Shown here: positions 1 through 9,314 of the stretch, piece after piece
Numbering within the stretch: the stretch's first letter is position 1
Layout of the letters: each line of letters starts with the position of its first letter
Source: Sphaerulina vaccinii
Taxonomy: Eukaryota; Ascomycota; Dothideomycetes; Mycosphaerellales; Mycosphaerellaceae
DNA: 64,000 bases
Direction: 5' to 3'
Assembly: GCA_022570795.1 (NCBI GenBank)
Contig: JAKUDP010000009.1
Coordinates: 1,674,001-1,738,000 of the forward strand
Made by a program: the position numbers and the translations under genes
Notes under the pieces: model-generated
What the model was told of the DNA's origin: nothing
The model's database searches: none
Seen by the model: the letters and a program-made list of their open reading frames with translations, nothing else

Positions 1-54
1 ACGGTGATCTTGACAAGGTCTGCCGGTGAACAAGGAACCAAGACTTGACTACAC

Positions 55-435
55 AAAGAGGATCCGGACAGACCAACTCCACGGACCAGCTACCACGTCT
101 GCAATATGGTAATGAACGTACGATGTCTTACTAATAATCAGCATGCTGCAGCAACGAGCTCAAACACAGACCTCGATCGTTTATGATCGTATCTTTAGAG
201 ATACTTTCTGACCTATCGTCAATGTCTCGCCAGATGTTCGCTGACAGCTGCTAGAAAAGAGGAGAAATTCATTCAGACGAACGTCGGAAAACGTCTCTAG
301 GAAGCAACTCGAGTCTAATGCCCTCTATCTATGAGTGCAATAGCCTAGTGCTTGCGCGCAGTGGGAGAGAGATGCATATGCATGATTTAGTGCCTAGTAG
401 GTGGTCTGTGTACTTGGTCTGTCCGGATCCTTTTT
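55..435. mobile_element. MITE-like element with terminal inverted repeats
   Basis: The ends of this segment are inverted copies. Positions 55-76 read AAAGAGGATCCGGACAGACCAA and the reverse complement of 414-435 is the same with one mismatch. Similarity continues inward in weaker form for about 20 more bases (the CAC-GACCA-CTA pattern near 80-100 and 393-412). The interior of about 300 bp has no convincing reading frame. A short non-coding segment bounded by inverted repeats is what a miniature non-autonomous DNA transposon looks like. I could not find a clear target-site duplication, so the exact ends are uncertain. It lies just upstream of the SDR gene and may overlap its promoter. Confidence 0.5.
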
Positions 436-557
436 GCTGATTACAAGGGCATGCGAGACGTGAACAGGCTTCGGAGCGCTAAATGCGGGGCTCAGACATC
501 TATTACACTTAAGACCACACCGCCATAATTCACAACGCCCATAGACAGGAAAACACA

Positions 558-1478
558 ATGACAGAACAACCAACACCTCCCTCAGAACCTAAATGGGCCC
601 TAATAACGAACGCAAGCCCTGGAACTCTAGCAGAATCTCTCGCCCTAGCCTTCCGAGTACACAAGATAAATGTCATCGCCACATCTTCCTCGACTAGTAA
701 AGCAGTCGAACACATCAGTCCCACGATAGGCACCTTGGAAGGCTTTCTCATCAAACTTTACCTTGACACCACTTCCTCGAAAGCGATTGCCTCAGCAGTA
801 GAGCTAGTGTCACAGCTCACGAATGGCAGATTGTCGTTTCTGGTCAATTGTCCTAATGCTACGAGTACTGGATCTGGAGCGCTGCTGGACGTCGATATCG
901 CACAAGCCAAGAAGACATATGATGCCAATATCTGGGCTCCATTGGCTGTTACGCAGGCGTTCTTTCCGCTGCTGAGAGCTGGGAAAGGTGTTGTGGTGAA
1001 TCAGGCTAGTATTACTGGATTGCAGGGGTATAGTCGACCTTTCATAGGCATTAATTCGAGCTCGAACGCTGCGATGATGAGTTTGAATGATGTTATGAGA
1101 GTTGAATTTGAGCCGTTTGAGGTGAAAGTTGTGGGGTTGGTTATAGGTGCTGTGAAGACAGAGGAGTCGACGGTGAAGAGTGGGAAGATGAGTCCAAGGA
1201 GTCCGTATGTGGTCATCAAGGACAATGTTGAACAGGTCTTGATGAGCAGTGGGAGTATGGAACCTGATCGATTTGAGGTTGCGGAGAAGATCGTAGAAGC
1301 ACTTTTGCAGGAGAGGACTCCGACATTCGTGAGGTTGGGGTATTTGACTACCATGATGTGGCTGCTGCATTGGTTGCTGCCGGTGTGGTTGCTGGATGCT
1401 ATGCATAGGTATGAGAGTGGGCTTGGGAAATTGAAAGCAATGTTGAATGTGGACAAGACCGAGACGAAGGAAGATTGA
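558..1478 (+). CDS. AYR1-like short-chain dehydrogenase with degenerate active site
   Basis: Single exon, 306 residues, first ATG in a CACAATG context. Overall layout matches the fungal 1-acyldihydroxyacetone-phosphate reductase (AYR1) type of SDR: N-terminal Rossmann segment, NxxS-like VVNQASITG at about 150, and a hydrophobic C-terminal segment (WLLHWLLPVWLLD) suited to membrane or lipid-droplet association. The catalytic positions are wrong. Where family members read YSASKAA, this protein reads NSSSNAA, so both the catalytic Tyr and Lys are Asn. The cofactor loop TGxxxGxG reads TNASPGTLA and has lost most glycines. The frame is otherwise open. It is therefore either a pseudoenzyme or a gene drifting after loss of function. 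The family assignment is fairly safe; any catalytic role is doubtful. Confidence 0.8.
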   Translation: MTEQPTPPSEPKWALITNASPGTLAESLALAFRVHKINVIATSSSTSKAVEHISPTIGTLEGFLIKLYLDTTSSKAIASAVELVSQLTNGRLSFLVNCPNATSTGSGALLDVDIAQAKKTYDANIWAPLAVTQAFFPLLRAGKGVVVNQASITGLQGYSRPFIGINSSSNAAMMSLNDVMRVEFEPFEVKVVGLVIGAVKTEESTVKSGKMSPRSPYVVIKDNVEQVLMSSGSMEPDRFEVAEKIVEALLQERTPTFVRLGYLTTMMWLLHWLLPVWLLDAMHRYESGLGKLKAMLNVDKTETKED

Positions 1479-1684
1479 GGAGAGGTTGCACTTGGAAATG
1501 ATCTCGGCGAGATCGAGAGAGCTCACGAGAGGTGCAATGTGGTTCATCAAAGGCACGAACCCACTTATGCTACCACGGAAGCTGAGAAAAGCTTTTCTGA
1601 CACCTCGCACTCTTCGCGCGATCACAATATCAATTCTCGCAACGACTAAATCTGCATACGGAGCAAAGACACCCTCCACACACA

Positions 1685-2254
1685 ATGACAATGGACATCT
1701 GGAGTCTCCCTCAGGAGCTGAGAGACGACATCTACGAGAAGGTCTTAACAACGAATGGCGACCGGCCTGGTCCTTCCCAACTGCCTGTACGTCTCGATCT
1801 GGTCTGCAGACGCGTGCGTGAGGAGACCAGACGACTTTACTGCAATAAGACCGTACGCGCAGCAGTTTTAGCACAATACTGGACACCAGTAATCGAGAAT
1901 CTATCGAAAAGAAGGCGTGTAGGCCTTGCAAGGCGCGAGCGGAAAACCGTCCTCAGCAAGATAACCCGGATCAAGATCTCCACACCTAAGCATGCCAAAT
2001 ACAGCGCTCTCGTCATTGAGCTGGTTATGATACTCGACCGGCATTTGGAGGAGATAGGCACAAAGCACCCACGCGTATTCGTTATCGAACGAGGTGGGGA
2101 CCAATACGATGTTGACCAACTCAACAGTACCGAAGAGACTCGGGTGCGCGATCAGGAGCTTCATACGCTATGCAATGAAGCAGGGGAAAGGCTCAAGTGC
2201 CTGATAGATTATGGAGACCCGGACAGGCAAGCGCTTGGTGAACACGTACTATAG
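1685..2254 (+). CDS. small 2EXR/F-box-like protein
   Basis: Single exon, 189 residues, starting in CACAATG. Residues 6-18 (SLPQELRDDIYEK) are the leucine-rich opening of the fungal 2EXR/F-box-like domain, and residues 35-52 (LDLVCRRVREETRRLYC) are the second conserved element (xLVCRQVRxEx). The remainder is charged and unrecognised. Such proteins are numerous in Dothideomycetes and are generally uncharacterised; F-box-like parts may recruit SCF ubiquitin ligase components, but that is family-level inference. It follows the SDR in the same orientation by about 200 bp. Similar domains occur in this window at 28256-29941 and in the tandem array at 41354-45054. Confidence 0.6.
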   Translation: MTMDIWSLPQELRDDIYEKVLTTNGDRPGPSQLPVRLDLVCRRVREETRRLYCNKTVRAAVLAQYWTPVIENLSKRRRVGLARRERKTVLSKITRIKISTPKHAKYSALVIELVMILDRHLEEIGTKHPRVFVIERGGDQYDVDQLNSTEETRVRDQELHTLCNEAGERLKCLIDYGDPDRQALGEHVL

Positions 2255-2334
2255 CAGATATGGTCCCAGTGGGCATATGTGGGCATGATGCCGTAGAAGA
2301 GAAAGGGGGATTTTCTTGGACGCTTGGACATCCT

Positions 2335-2590
2335 GCGACCGGCCTATACCAACCACAAGATGAGGAATGGGGTAGCAAGTCAAAAATCTGTACAGAGTGC
2401 TACTGGGGCTCATTGCCTTCGCCATCACGAACATGTTGTGCTCCTTCACTAAGACAAGCATCATACACCTTGAATCGAGTCCATATTGCTCCAACTCTTC
2501 TCCAGATACCTCTGAGGTACCAATGTGCAACAACTCTGGGGGCCACGGTGTCAACTGGACAGCATCATTGGCTTCCTTTGGCAGAGAACG
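2335..2590 (-). pseudogene. degenerate partial copy of the neighbouring gene's 3' end
   Basis: This stretch resembles the last part of the gene at 2781-3905. The clearest match is 2500-2588 against 2911-2994: both begin with CTCCAGATAC, and on the minus strand both read a TPW-PE peptide. Further left the minus-strand peptide IPHLVV corresponds to IPKVVV in the intact gene. The copy lacks the rest of the coding sequence and its best frame carries no family-like continuation, so it is a truncated tandem duplicate. Percent identity was judged by eye only. Confidence 0.5.
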
Positions 2591-2780
2591 TCAGGAATCC
2601 CTTGTCACTCGAGCAGCGACCCGCAACAAGCAGAGCATACGGTCTGCGTCCGCCTAGATAATTATCACGAAATTCGCAACTTGTACGGCATTAGAGGCTT
2701 GACAGAAGGCAAGCTCAACTCAGCGATCCCTGTCATTTTTTCTCAGTGTCCGCCTGTCTGTGCACGCTCTCAATGGATAA

Positions 2781-3905
2781 TCATCTTCGCCTGTTACCAT
2801 AGTAGGCCTCCGTTGTAGATGGCTCGTCAGCCGGAACGAAACCACTTGGCTTGTGGACAACCACTTTCGGTATGGATGTTGGACTTGAAGTTCTGCTTAA
2901 GCCAGCCTTTCTCCAGATACCAGTGTTCGACGACTCTGGTGTCCACGGCGTCAGCTGTATAGTATGATCGGCTTCAGTTGGGAGAGAAGCAACAGAATTT
3001 ATATCCATGCTCCTTCTCTTCCGCTCAGACCTACGAACCGATACTCCCGAGTCTCGCCTTTCACTGGCTTGGCCATCACTACTAACTGACTTCTTGCACC
3101 ACAACACCCATCTCCCAAAGGCCCAATGCTCCCTCCAAGAGATCTCCGGGTCATCCTCTGGACATATAGGTGTCCGTCGATAGTCGCGCTTAGCCTTCTG
3201 CACAAAGCGTGCCTTTACACCAGGCTGACGACCACGTCGCCATGTTCTGACATTCCTGGCCAGAGAAGAATACCTCAAGCCAACCATCAACGCCGGACCC
3301 GGTCGATCGAGGCTTGTGAAGAGTTCCCATTCGAATCCTCCATAGGCCACGAAGTAAAAGGTATTTAAGCCACACAATTCCTCAGCTTGGGGATACTCCA
3401 ATATGGTGAAGTCCAGCCTCCTGAGAACAGCTTTGTCGATTTCTTTGAATTCGGGGTCCTGGGCATATATTTCAATTTTTTGGTTCGTTGTCGTCTCTAT
3501 CTCTTTTACCATGTCGAGGAACATGACCAGTTGGTAAATTGGTCTGAATTTCCAAGATTCTGAATCATACCCAGTAATGGGTCCCAGGGCGCTGAGGACG
3601 GCTTTCGATATCTGCAAGCCAGGTGCTCTGTTTTGGTGGAGATTCTTGATCAGACGTGCCCGGAGTGGTGACGATGATGCTAGCCATGCTGTTTGTTCTG
3701 ATCGGATCTCCTTGAAGAATCTGTCCACGTATTCATCGAAGTAGTCATCTCCTGGTTGCATGTTGTCAAGATAGATACATTCTCTCAGGTAATGCTCATC
3801 CTCCTCTTGTAGCCAATTAAACAAGTCGCAGTAGTCATCCTCGGTCGCTATCATAAGCTGTTCTTCACGCTTCTCCAGTGCAGAGTAATCTCGTAGTGCT
3901 TCCAT
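2781..3905 (-). CDS. hypothetical protein, 374 residues
   Basis: Single exon without a family I recognise. The N-terminal part (1-130) is acidic and helical. The middle (about 130-245) looks globular, with aromatic-rich strands such as NTFYFVAYGGFEWELF. The C-terminal 110 residues are basic and Ser/Pro-rich and look disordered, with an RRSERKRRS cluster near 290 that could serve as a nuclear localisation signal. The ATG at 3905 is the first in frame. The region upstream (3917-4062) is a minisatellite, and a TATA-like CATATATAT lies near 4098-4106. The 3' end has a decayed partial copy at 2335-2590. Confidence 0.6.
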   Translation of the reverse strand: MEALRDYSALEKREEQLMIATEDDYCDLFNWLQEEDEHYLRECIYLDNMQPGDDYFDEYVDRFFKEIRSEQTAWLASSSPLRARLIKNLHQNRAPGLQISKAVLSALGPITGYDSESWKFRPIYQLVMFLDMVKEIETTTNQKIEIYAQDPEFKEIDKAVLRRLDFTILEYPQAEELCGLNTFYFVAYGGFEWELFTSLDRPGPALMVGLRYSSLARNVRTWRRGRQPGVKARFVQKAKRDYRRTPICPEDDPEISWREHWAFGRWVLWCKKSVSSDGQASERRDSGVSVRRSERKRRSMDINSVASLPTEADHTIQLTPWTPESSNTGIWRKAGLSRTSSPTSIPKVVVHKPSGFVPADEPSTTEAYYGNRRR

Positions 3906-3916
3906 ACTTCTGAGGT

Positions 3917-4062
3917 CGTGGTAGTCTTTCTAGAGCTGGCGTATAGTCGTAGTCTTGCTAATGCTGGCGTATAGTCGAGTCTTGCCAAAGCTGTTGTATG
4001 GTGGTAGTCTTTCCGAAGCTGGTGTATCGTGGTGGTCCTTGGGAAGCTGGTGTATCGTGGTG
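3917..4062. repeat. minisatellite, about 29-bp units
   Basis: About five imperfect head-to-tail units built on the pattern AGTCTT-(N)-AGCTGGCGTATAGTCG, later AGCTGGTGTATCGTGG. It lies immediately upstream of the 374-residue gene on the minus strand, in what should be its 5' leader. Unit length varies slightly between copies. Confidence 0.65.
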
Positions 4063-4235
4063 TGGAAGATGAGCGCAGAGGACAAGAGAAGCGTGACATA
4101 TATATCGCAGACTGGAAATTATTGATAAAATGTCGAAATGTCCTCACTTTTCCACTACCGTGGTTCCAGGCGCGCCGTGCCAGACCTGTAGCGAACAAGG
4201 TATGTTGAAGAGGAGTGAGGACAACATGCTACCAC

Positions 4236-6244
4236 TCACCGCTCGACTTCCACGAGTCTGACATATGCCTGCTGCGGCGCATGTGTGATCCCCTCTCTAG
4301 CAGCCCAGCCAGCATAAACCTCTGGGACTGGCTCAAGCTTAAAGTTCCAGATGATCAAAGTAATCAGGACTCGCAATTCAAGATATGCCTATTCGATAGA
4401 TCAGATCATGTTCACGATATGACAGCGATTCTTCCACTTACCATCTTCTTCCCGAAACAAGCTCGGACTCCGCCACCAAATGGAAATGTTGGACCGGCTC
4501 GAGCATCAAATATCTCCCTGCCATCTTCTGCGAGCTTAAGCCAGCGTTCTGGAAGGGACTCGCCGATAGTGGCAGTGTCCCACGAAGGAGTTCTGTCCTT
4601 GAATGCTTGACTGGTGGTCGAACGCTTGATTTCTTCGATCGGGATTGGAGTATCGACAACATCGGGTCCATGATTTGCCTGTATTCATTCTGTTGTTAGG
4701 ATTGATGTATGCAAGTAGTAGCCCCATGGTAACACTTACGAGGAATTCAGTTGTTCCTTTCGGGATCATATGTCCAAGCACTTCTACATCCATCAAAGCA
4801 TCTCTCACAAGAATGGAGATGCCTGCAAGTCGAAGGCCTTCTTCCATCACAGCATCCGTATAAGGTTGGTCAATACCGGCGATTTCATCGATCGTTGGCT
4901 GTTCGCTATCACGCTGCGCTCTTTCGAAGTAGGTTTCTAGGGCGGCTCGAAGCTTGACTTGTACGCGTTGGTGACTTGCCAGGAACTTGAGCATCCATAC
5001 GAAAGCAGTAGAAGTTGTCTCGTGACCTGTCGCTATGTCAGCACGGCAAACTGTACACGATCGAGATTTGCTCACCTGCAACGATGAAGCCATAAAGCTC
5101 ATCACGAAGCTGGGGCGTATCAGGTCGAGCTTCACGGCCATCTTTTTCAGCTGCTTGGACTTCTCTTAATACCATGAGCTCGATTGCACTCTTGATGTCC
5201 TGCTTCTTGGTATCCTCTCGCGAGAAAGCATCGAATGCGGATGTTAAGGCGTTGCTAATAGCTCTGTCTCTGAGACGGACAGCCTTAGCCACGGATGGGA
5301 AAGCCTTCAGAACGACTTGGTTCACTAGAGTCGGGTAAGGAAACTTCATGGACTAGGAAGTGTCAGCGGAACTCCGTACACACGGACGAGACCAAGCCAC
5401 TCATACATATCCCGCAGTGTCCGTGATTGTCATAACAGCCGTGAATAGTTCTGGATCCTTTGCTGCTGGTAATGTCGCCGCTACGTTCGAATCACTGTCG
5501 AGTGGTATCTCGCTTATGTTGGCGAGGAAATCTGCCTGGGCTTGCGTCGAGCCCACGGCCACCCCAAACACTGTCACTGTTTCAAATATGATATCAAGAC
5601 CCCCCTTGAAGATGTCATCATAAGCAGAGAATGGGCGCCCTTTTGCAAGGCGGAGTTTCTGCCGCCACAAATCCACAATGTCGGAGACATTGGAATGTAT
5701 GACTGGACCGACAGTCCTAGTGAGAAAGGCTGTAGACATGGTTTCGTTCACCAGTTTTCTGTTTGCCTTGCACTCATCGCCGATAGGGAGCCCGAAGTGA
5801 AAGTGTGGTGCTACGCCTTGTACTGCACTTTTGTGGAAGACGCTTCGATCGAAATCGCGTACCCGTCGGGACATGATATCCTGGGCCTCGCGGTAGTCGC
5901 TGATAATGACCCACTAGACATCGAGCGAAGTCAGCCGACGAATGCTACTGACCTTGAATAAGAGAATGCTTAGCTACCGGCTTTTGCAAAGGACGAGCGA
6001 ATACCTGCACGATGGGCGAGTTGTGTACTTGACATTGGTTGACCAGCCATGAGGTCATTTCATTCGTGACTTGCATGTGCTTAGTGAATTCTGGTAGATC
6101 TCCAAGAAGTCTCGTCGAAGCATGTTTGTTATAGGGAATGCCTGGTATTGGTTTCGGTAGCGCAGATCGGTATAGCCAGAAGGAGAGAATGACAAACAGA
6201 GAGAGGACAAGGCCCACAATAGGCGATGAGAAGGAAAGGGCCAT
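4236..6244 (-). CDS. cytochrome P450 monooxygenase
   Basis: Six exons on the minus strand: 5978-6244, 5407-5913, 5076-5352, 4740-5026, 4442-4678 and 4236-4388, giving 575 residues in a continuous phase. An N-terminal membrane anchor (residues 8-25) is followed by the proline-rich hinge PKPIPGIP. The oxygen-binding I helix reads AGHETT at 350-355, ExxR is at 413-416, and the heme loop FGGGVRACFG has the axial thiolate Cys520. All key residues are present, so it should be an active ER-bound monooxygenase. Introns are about 49-64 nt with standard splice sites. Substrate cannot be told from sequence. No other biosynthetic gene is adjacent apart from the degenerate SDR about 3 kb away. Confidence 0.93.
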
Positions 6245-7559
6245 TGTTTCGCATGTTTCTTCTCTCCATTCGTAGGATGTGCTTCTATATCACGACCACG
6301 AAGCAGTGCTTGCATAACTCATTCGGACCCGGCTCCTTACGTGCCGGAGTGCGCAGCACGATGCTTTTGGTTTCTTGACTGAAGGTCATGAATCCGCCGA
6401 TGTTGTGTTGCCACTGATTGATGGAGGTGGAGAGCGTGTAGTATAGGCATGCCTGTCAAACCCACTTAGACACTGATGTCAAAGCAGGTCTCAGCGAGAC
6501 GCGTCGTCTATTGCCACTAGAGGATGGTAGTACGGAGGGCCCCACGGCCCGAGTCGGCGGTGTGGTGCTCCATCGTAGCTTGGCAAACTACTACTGATAC
6601 TAAATGTCCTGGATCATAACGCTCGACGGGCAGAAGGCCGCGTGCGTGTCTGTAGACGGAGTGGAAAGTGACAACACAACGTGAGGATGTGTTGCGTGTC
6701 GAGAAGGAGGAGTACAAAAGTGCCAGGACTTATTCACTCAAGAGATATGCCAAGACTTACGTTGTCAGCACAACCTCCTTGAACATTGAACACTCGCGTA
6801 CAACAAGCCCTTTCCACCCCGTCTACAGACACGCGCGGGCCCACGAGCATCAGGATCCAGGATAGCCTCACCGGATCTCTCGAGTCTCACGATGAAGGGT
6901 AGAGTCTGCGATGTAACGAAGCCAAGGACGACTTTGTTGCTGCACGTCATGGGTACAATAGTGTAGACCAGTATTATGAGGTATGTGCGCAAGCCTCCGT
7001 ATTAACCATCACTTACAGTACGACCATATGCAGGAGGATTGCGATTTGGAAAGGTGGAACACCGGAGCAAGTGCCATAAGCGAAGCTAAGGTGATATTAA
7101 CAGGTGCTGCAAACACTGTGGTTTCGTATCATCAGATCGTTTAGAAGTCCCATTAGGCGGGCAACTATCGTTATACGACGCTGGCGGAGACACCGGTACA
7201 GGAAGGCTACTGTGTCGCACATGGATCTTCTGCTCCCGGTCGCCATAAGTCGACCACGACTCGCTCGGCGGCAGGCGACCTCTCCTCCAGCTATGCTGTT
7301 GGCCCTCTCTTTGACCTCAGAAGTCACTCTGCCTGGTCTCAACATGCTCATCAGCAACCTTCCAGTGCTAGGCCCAGTCCAGCCCACAGGTTCCACATAC
7401 AAAGATGCCAATCATACTTCTTGACTGTATTCATGAACCTAACTGAATAAGCAAGTCGGTATTGCCAAGAAAGCATCCCATATATCCTACTACAAGTAAC
7501 TCACTGCCCAACAGTCATACACACCAGAAGTACTTGGCCATCCACCAAAGTAATACAAA
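6245..7559. other. gene-free stretch upstream of the P450
   Basis: I see no convincing reading frame on either strand. The only structure is the long inverted repeat at 6607-6862. The first few hundred bases presumably hold the P450 promoter. Confidence 0.5.
6607..6862. repeat. long imperfect inverted repeat (foldback)
   Basis: The left arm 6607-6708 and right arm 6777-6862 are reverse complements at roughly two positions in three. The best core pairs CGTGTCTGTAGACGGAGTGG (6645-6664) with the complement of CCACCCCGTCTACAGACACG (6813-6832). The loop is about 70 nt. A transcript would fold into a long hairpin. It could be a foldback transposon, an old inverted duplication, or a small-RNA precursor. 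Confidence 0.6.
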
Positions 7560-7632
7560 GGCTTCGTAGCTCAGTTGGGAGAGCGACAGGCCGAAAACCT
7601 GGATGTCAACGGTTCGAGTCCGTTCGCGGCCA
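7560..7632 (+). tRNA. tRNA-Phe(GAA)-like gene
   Basis: A full cloverleaf can be drawn. The acceptor is 7560-7566 with 7625-7631 (one U-C mismatch), followed by discriminator A at 7632. The D arm is GCTC-AGTTGGGA-GAGC and the anticodon arm is ACAGG-CCGAAAA-CCTGG. The T arm is AACGG-TTCGAGT-CCGTT. Anticodon positions 34-36 read GAA, which decodes Phe. Odd points: position 33 is C instead of the near-invariant U, the first anticodon-stem pair is A-G, and one acceptor pair is mismatched. There is no intron. It could be a functional variant or a decaying copy. Confidence 0.7.
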
Positions 7633-7636
7633 AAAC

Positions 7637-7655
7637 TTTTCTTTTCGATTTTTTT
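7637..7655 (+). terminator. RNA polymerase III termination T-tracts
   Basis: TTTT, CTTTT and then a run of seven T residues follow within 25 bp of the tRNA 3' end, as expected for Pol III termination. Confidence 0.65.
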
Positions 7656-7683
7656 GCATAGTAGGAGCAAAATGTCTCAGCTA

Positions 7684-7842
7684 TCATTCGAGCTCTACGA
7701 TCTCCTTGATTTCGAGGTAGATATGCGGCAGGAATCGAGTCTTGAAGTGCTGCGGATTGGTTGCTGTGTCGAGATCGTCTTTAAATTGCGATCTGCAGAT
7801 GTGAGACCACCCTTCGTAGCTGAAGGTGTCGTCGAGAGACAT
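7684..7842 (-). CDS. possible small coding exon
   Basis: The minus strand carries an open 52-codon frame whose composition looks like real protein (opening MSLDDTFSYEGWSHICRSQF, ending EIKEIVELE-stop). The frame continues upstream for about ten codons to a consensus-like 3' splice site (ATCATAG) at 7873-7879, so this may be the last exon of a longer gene. I found no convincing upstream exon. No family recognised. It sits tail-on to the tRNA and only about 30 bp beyond its terminator. Confidence 0.3.
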   Translation of the reverse strand: MSLDDTFSYEGWSHICRSQFKDDLDTATNPQHFKTRFLPHIYLEIKEIVELE

Positions 7843-7879
7843 CTGATTGTAAGCAGCTTCTTCGAGGCTGTCCTATGAT

Positions 7880-8361
7880 CGTACAGTCAAGATGGAAGAA
7901 CCCACGTGCTGGCTGCCAGACGAATCACTCCTGACCGCGGAGCATTAGGGCCAAGCAGAGACAAGATCTTCGACAGCTATTGCTACAACTTTGAGCATCA
8001 CACACCGCTCATGTCCACTTCTTCTTGTTTTCTGGAATAAGCATACTCCTCAAAAGAGACAATGCAGAATGTGACGGATCTTTCCTGGCGTATCCGTGGT
8101 TGATGGCATCAGGAACGGAAGAGCTTGCGCTGTAAATCATTGCTGCGCTTGCTCATCACTTCCTTTTTCTGACGAGCGCTACGATCGCCTGAAAGATCTT
8201 GCTAGTATGCTGCAGCGTACTAAAGACTGCATTGGCGTCTCGCTACACGCATTACCTCGAAAGGACACTGCGTTGGCCCATTACAGTAAGGATCTTCACC
8301 TTGCATAGACGTCACGTTAACAACCAATGCACTGTGCAATGCTTAGGAGTGTGCTCACAGC
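7880..8361. other. intergenic stretch, nothing recognised
   Basis: No reading frame with protein-like composition and convincing start or splice signals was found. Short overlapping ORFs on both strands look like chance. Confidence 0.4.
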
Positions 8362-8370
8362 TTATATATA
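8362..8370 (+). promoter_or_regulatory. TATA box of the small secreted protein gene
   Basis: TTATATATA lies about 75 bp upstream of the ATG at 8446, a usual distance for a fungal core promoter. A CAG-rich leader follows. Confidence 0.5.
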
Positions 8371-8445
8371 CACAGGCTACGGCTACTTGCAACATGGGGA
8401 ACCTCGCAGCAGTAGCAGCAGCAGTAACCCACAAGAATTGGAACG

Positions 8446-9156
8446 ATGAAGATCTCGCACGCAATCTCGACGCTTGCTCTGGCAGCCAGTGTTGCTGCAG
8501 ACTGTCCAGCTCAGACACGTATCGAGCACCTCGAGTACATTGTCAAGGCATTCAATTCATATGGCGCCGAATCAGCTCAGTTAATCGCGAACATGCCACT
8601 GGCAGCTCAGTGCGAAGCATATCTGTGAGTTCAAAGCCTGATAGTGCGAGCCGCAGCATCGAACTGTGACTGACACTGTCTCCAGCTTCATCAACGGCCT
8701 ACCTGGGATCGAACCAGCATTCGATTCGACCACTGTCAAAGCTTTCTCGCAAGTTGTGCGTCAAGTCTTCGGCAATGTCGACCCAAGATACTCAGCCGCA
8801 GATAACGGCACAGCTACTCTTGATGCAATCGTGGTATGTTGGACTCGCACGAGACACCTTACACGCTAGCTAACACTATCGCACAGACCCTTGGAGTCGC
8901 GCAGGTTGTACAGGTGCCTGTCAGGACACGCATCGTGGTTCCAGCTGAGTTCGACGAGGAGACCTGTCTCATTACTCTGCTGCCGACGTACATCACTATC
9001 CCAACCGACATTGCAGGCAATCCGATCGATCCTCCTATCATTCCTGCAATACCTGGCCTGAACAAGCTGCCTGGGATCCAGCCAATCCTTAGGCAGTTGA
9101 TTCCAGTTATCGGGAACATATTCGGTCTGCTCAGTGATGCTGATGGGACTGCTTGA
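8446..9156 (+). CDS. small secreted protein, 198 residues
   Basis: Three exons, 8446-8624, 8686-8833 and 8887-9156, joined with correct phase across introns of 61 and 53 nt. Residues 1-19 form a signal peptide (MKISHAISTLALAASVAAD). The mature protein has three cysteines and a C-terminal half rich in Ile and Pro (IPTDIAGNPIDPPIIPAIPG), which looks extended rather than compact. No catalytic motif or known effector family is visible. It is convergent with the GH28 gene, with 158 bp between the stop codons. A secreted plant-interaction or surface protein is possible but not shown. Confidence 0.75.
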
Positions 9157-9314
9157 GTGCACTTGAGAGGATGTATTTGGAGATACCTCTGAGCTCTACT
9201 CTCACGCTTCGGCTAAGTCAGGTCAGCGCGCGAGTGCTTTCGAGGAATCATTGTCGGAGATTAGTAAAGACGTGGGCAGAATGCTTCGATGCCGAGCTTC
9301 TTTTCTTCGATATA

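Noticed and set aside
810..1931. 373-codon minus-strand ORF across the SDR and the next gene
   Set aside because: Spans two better-supported plus-strand genes and has shadow-like composition.
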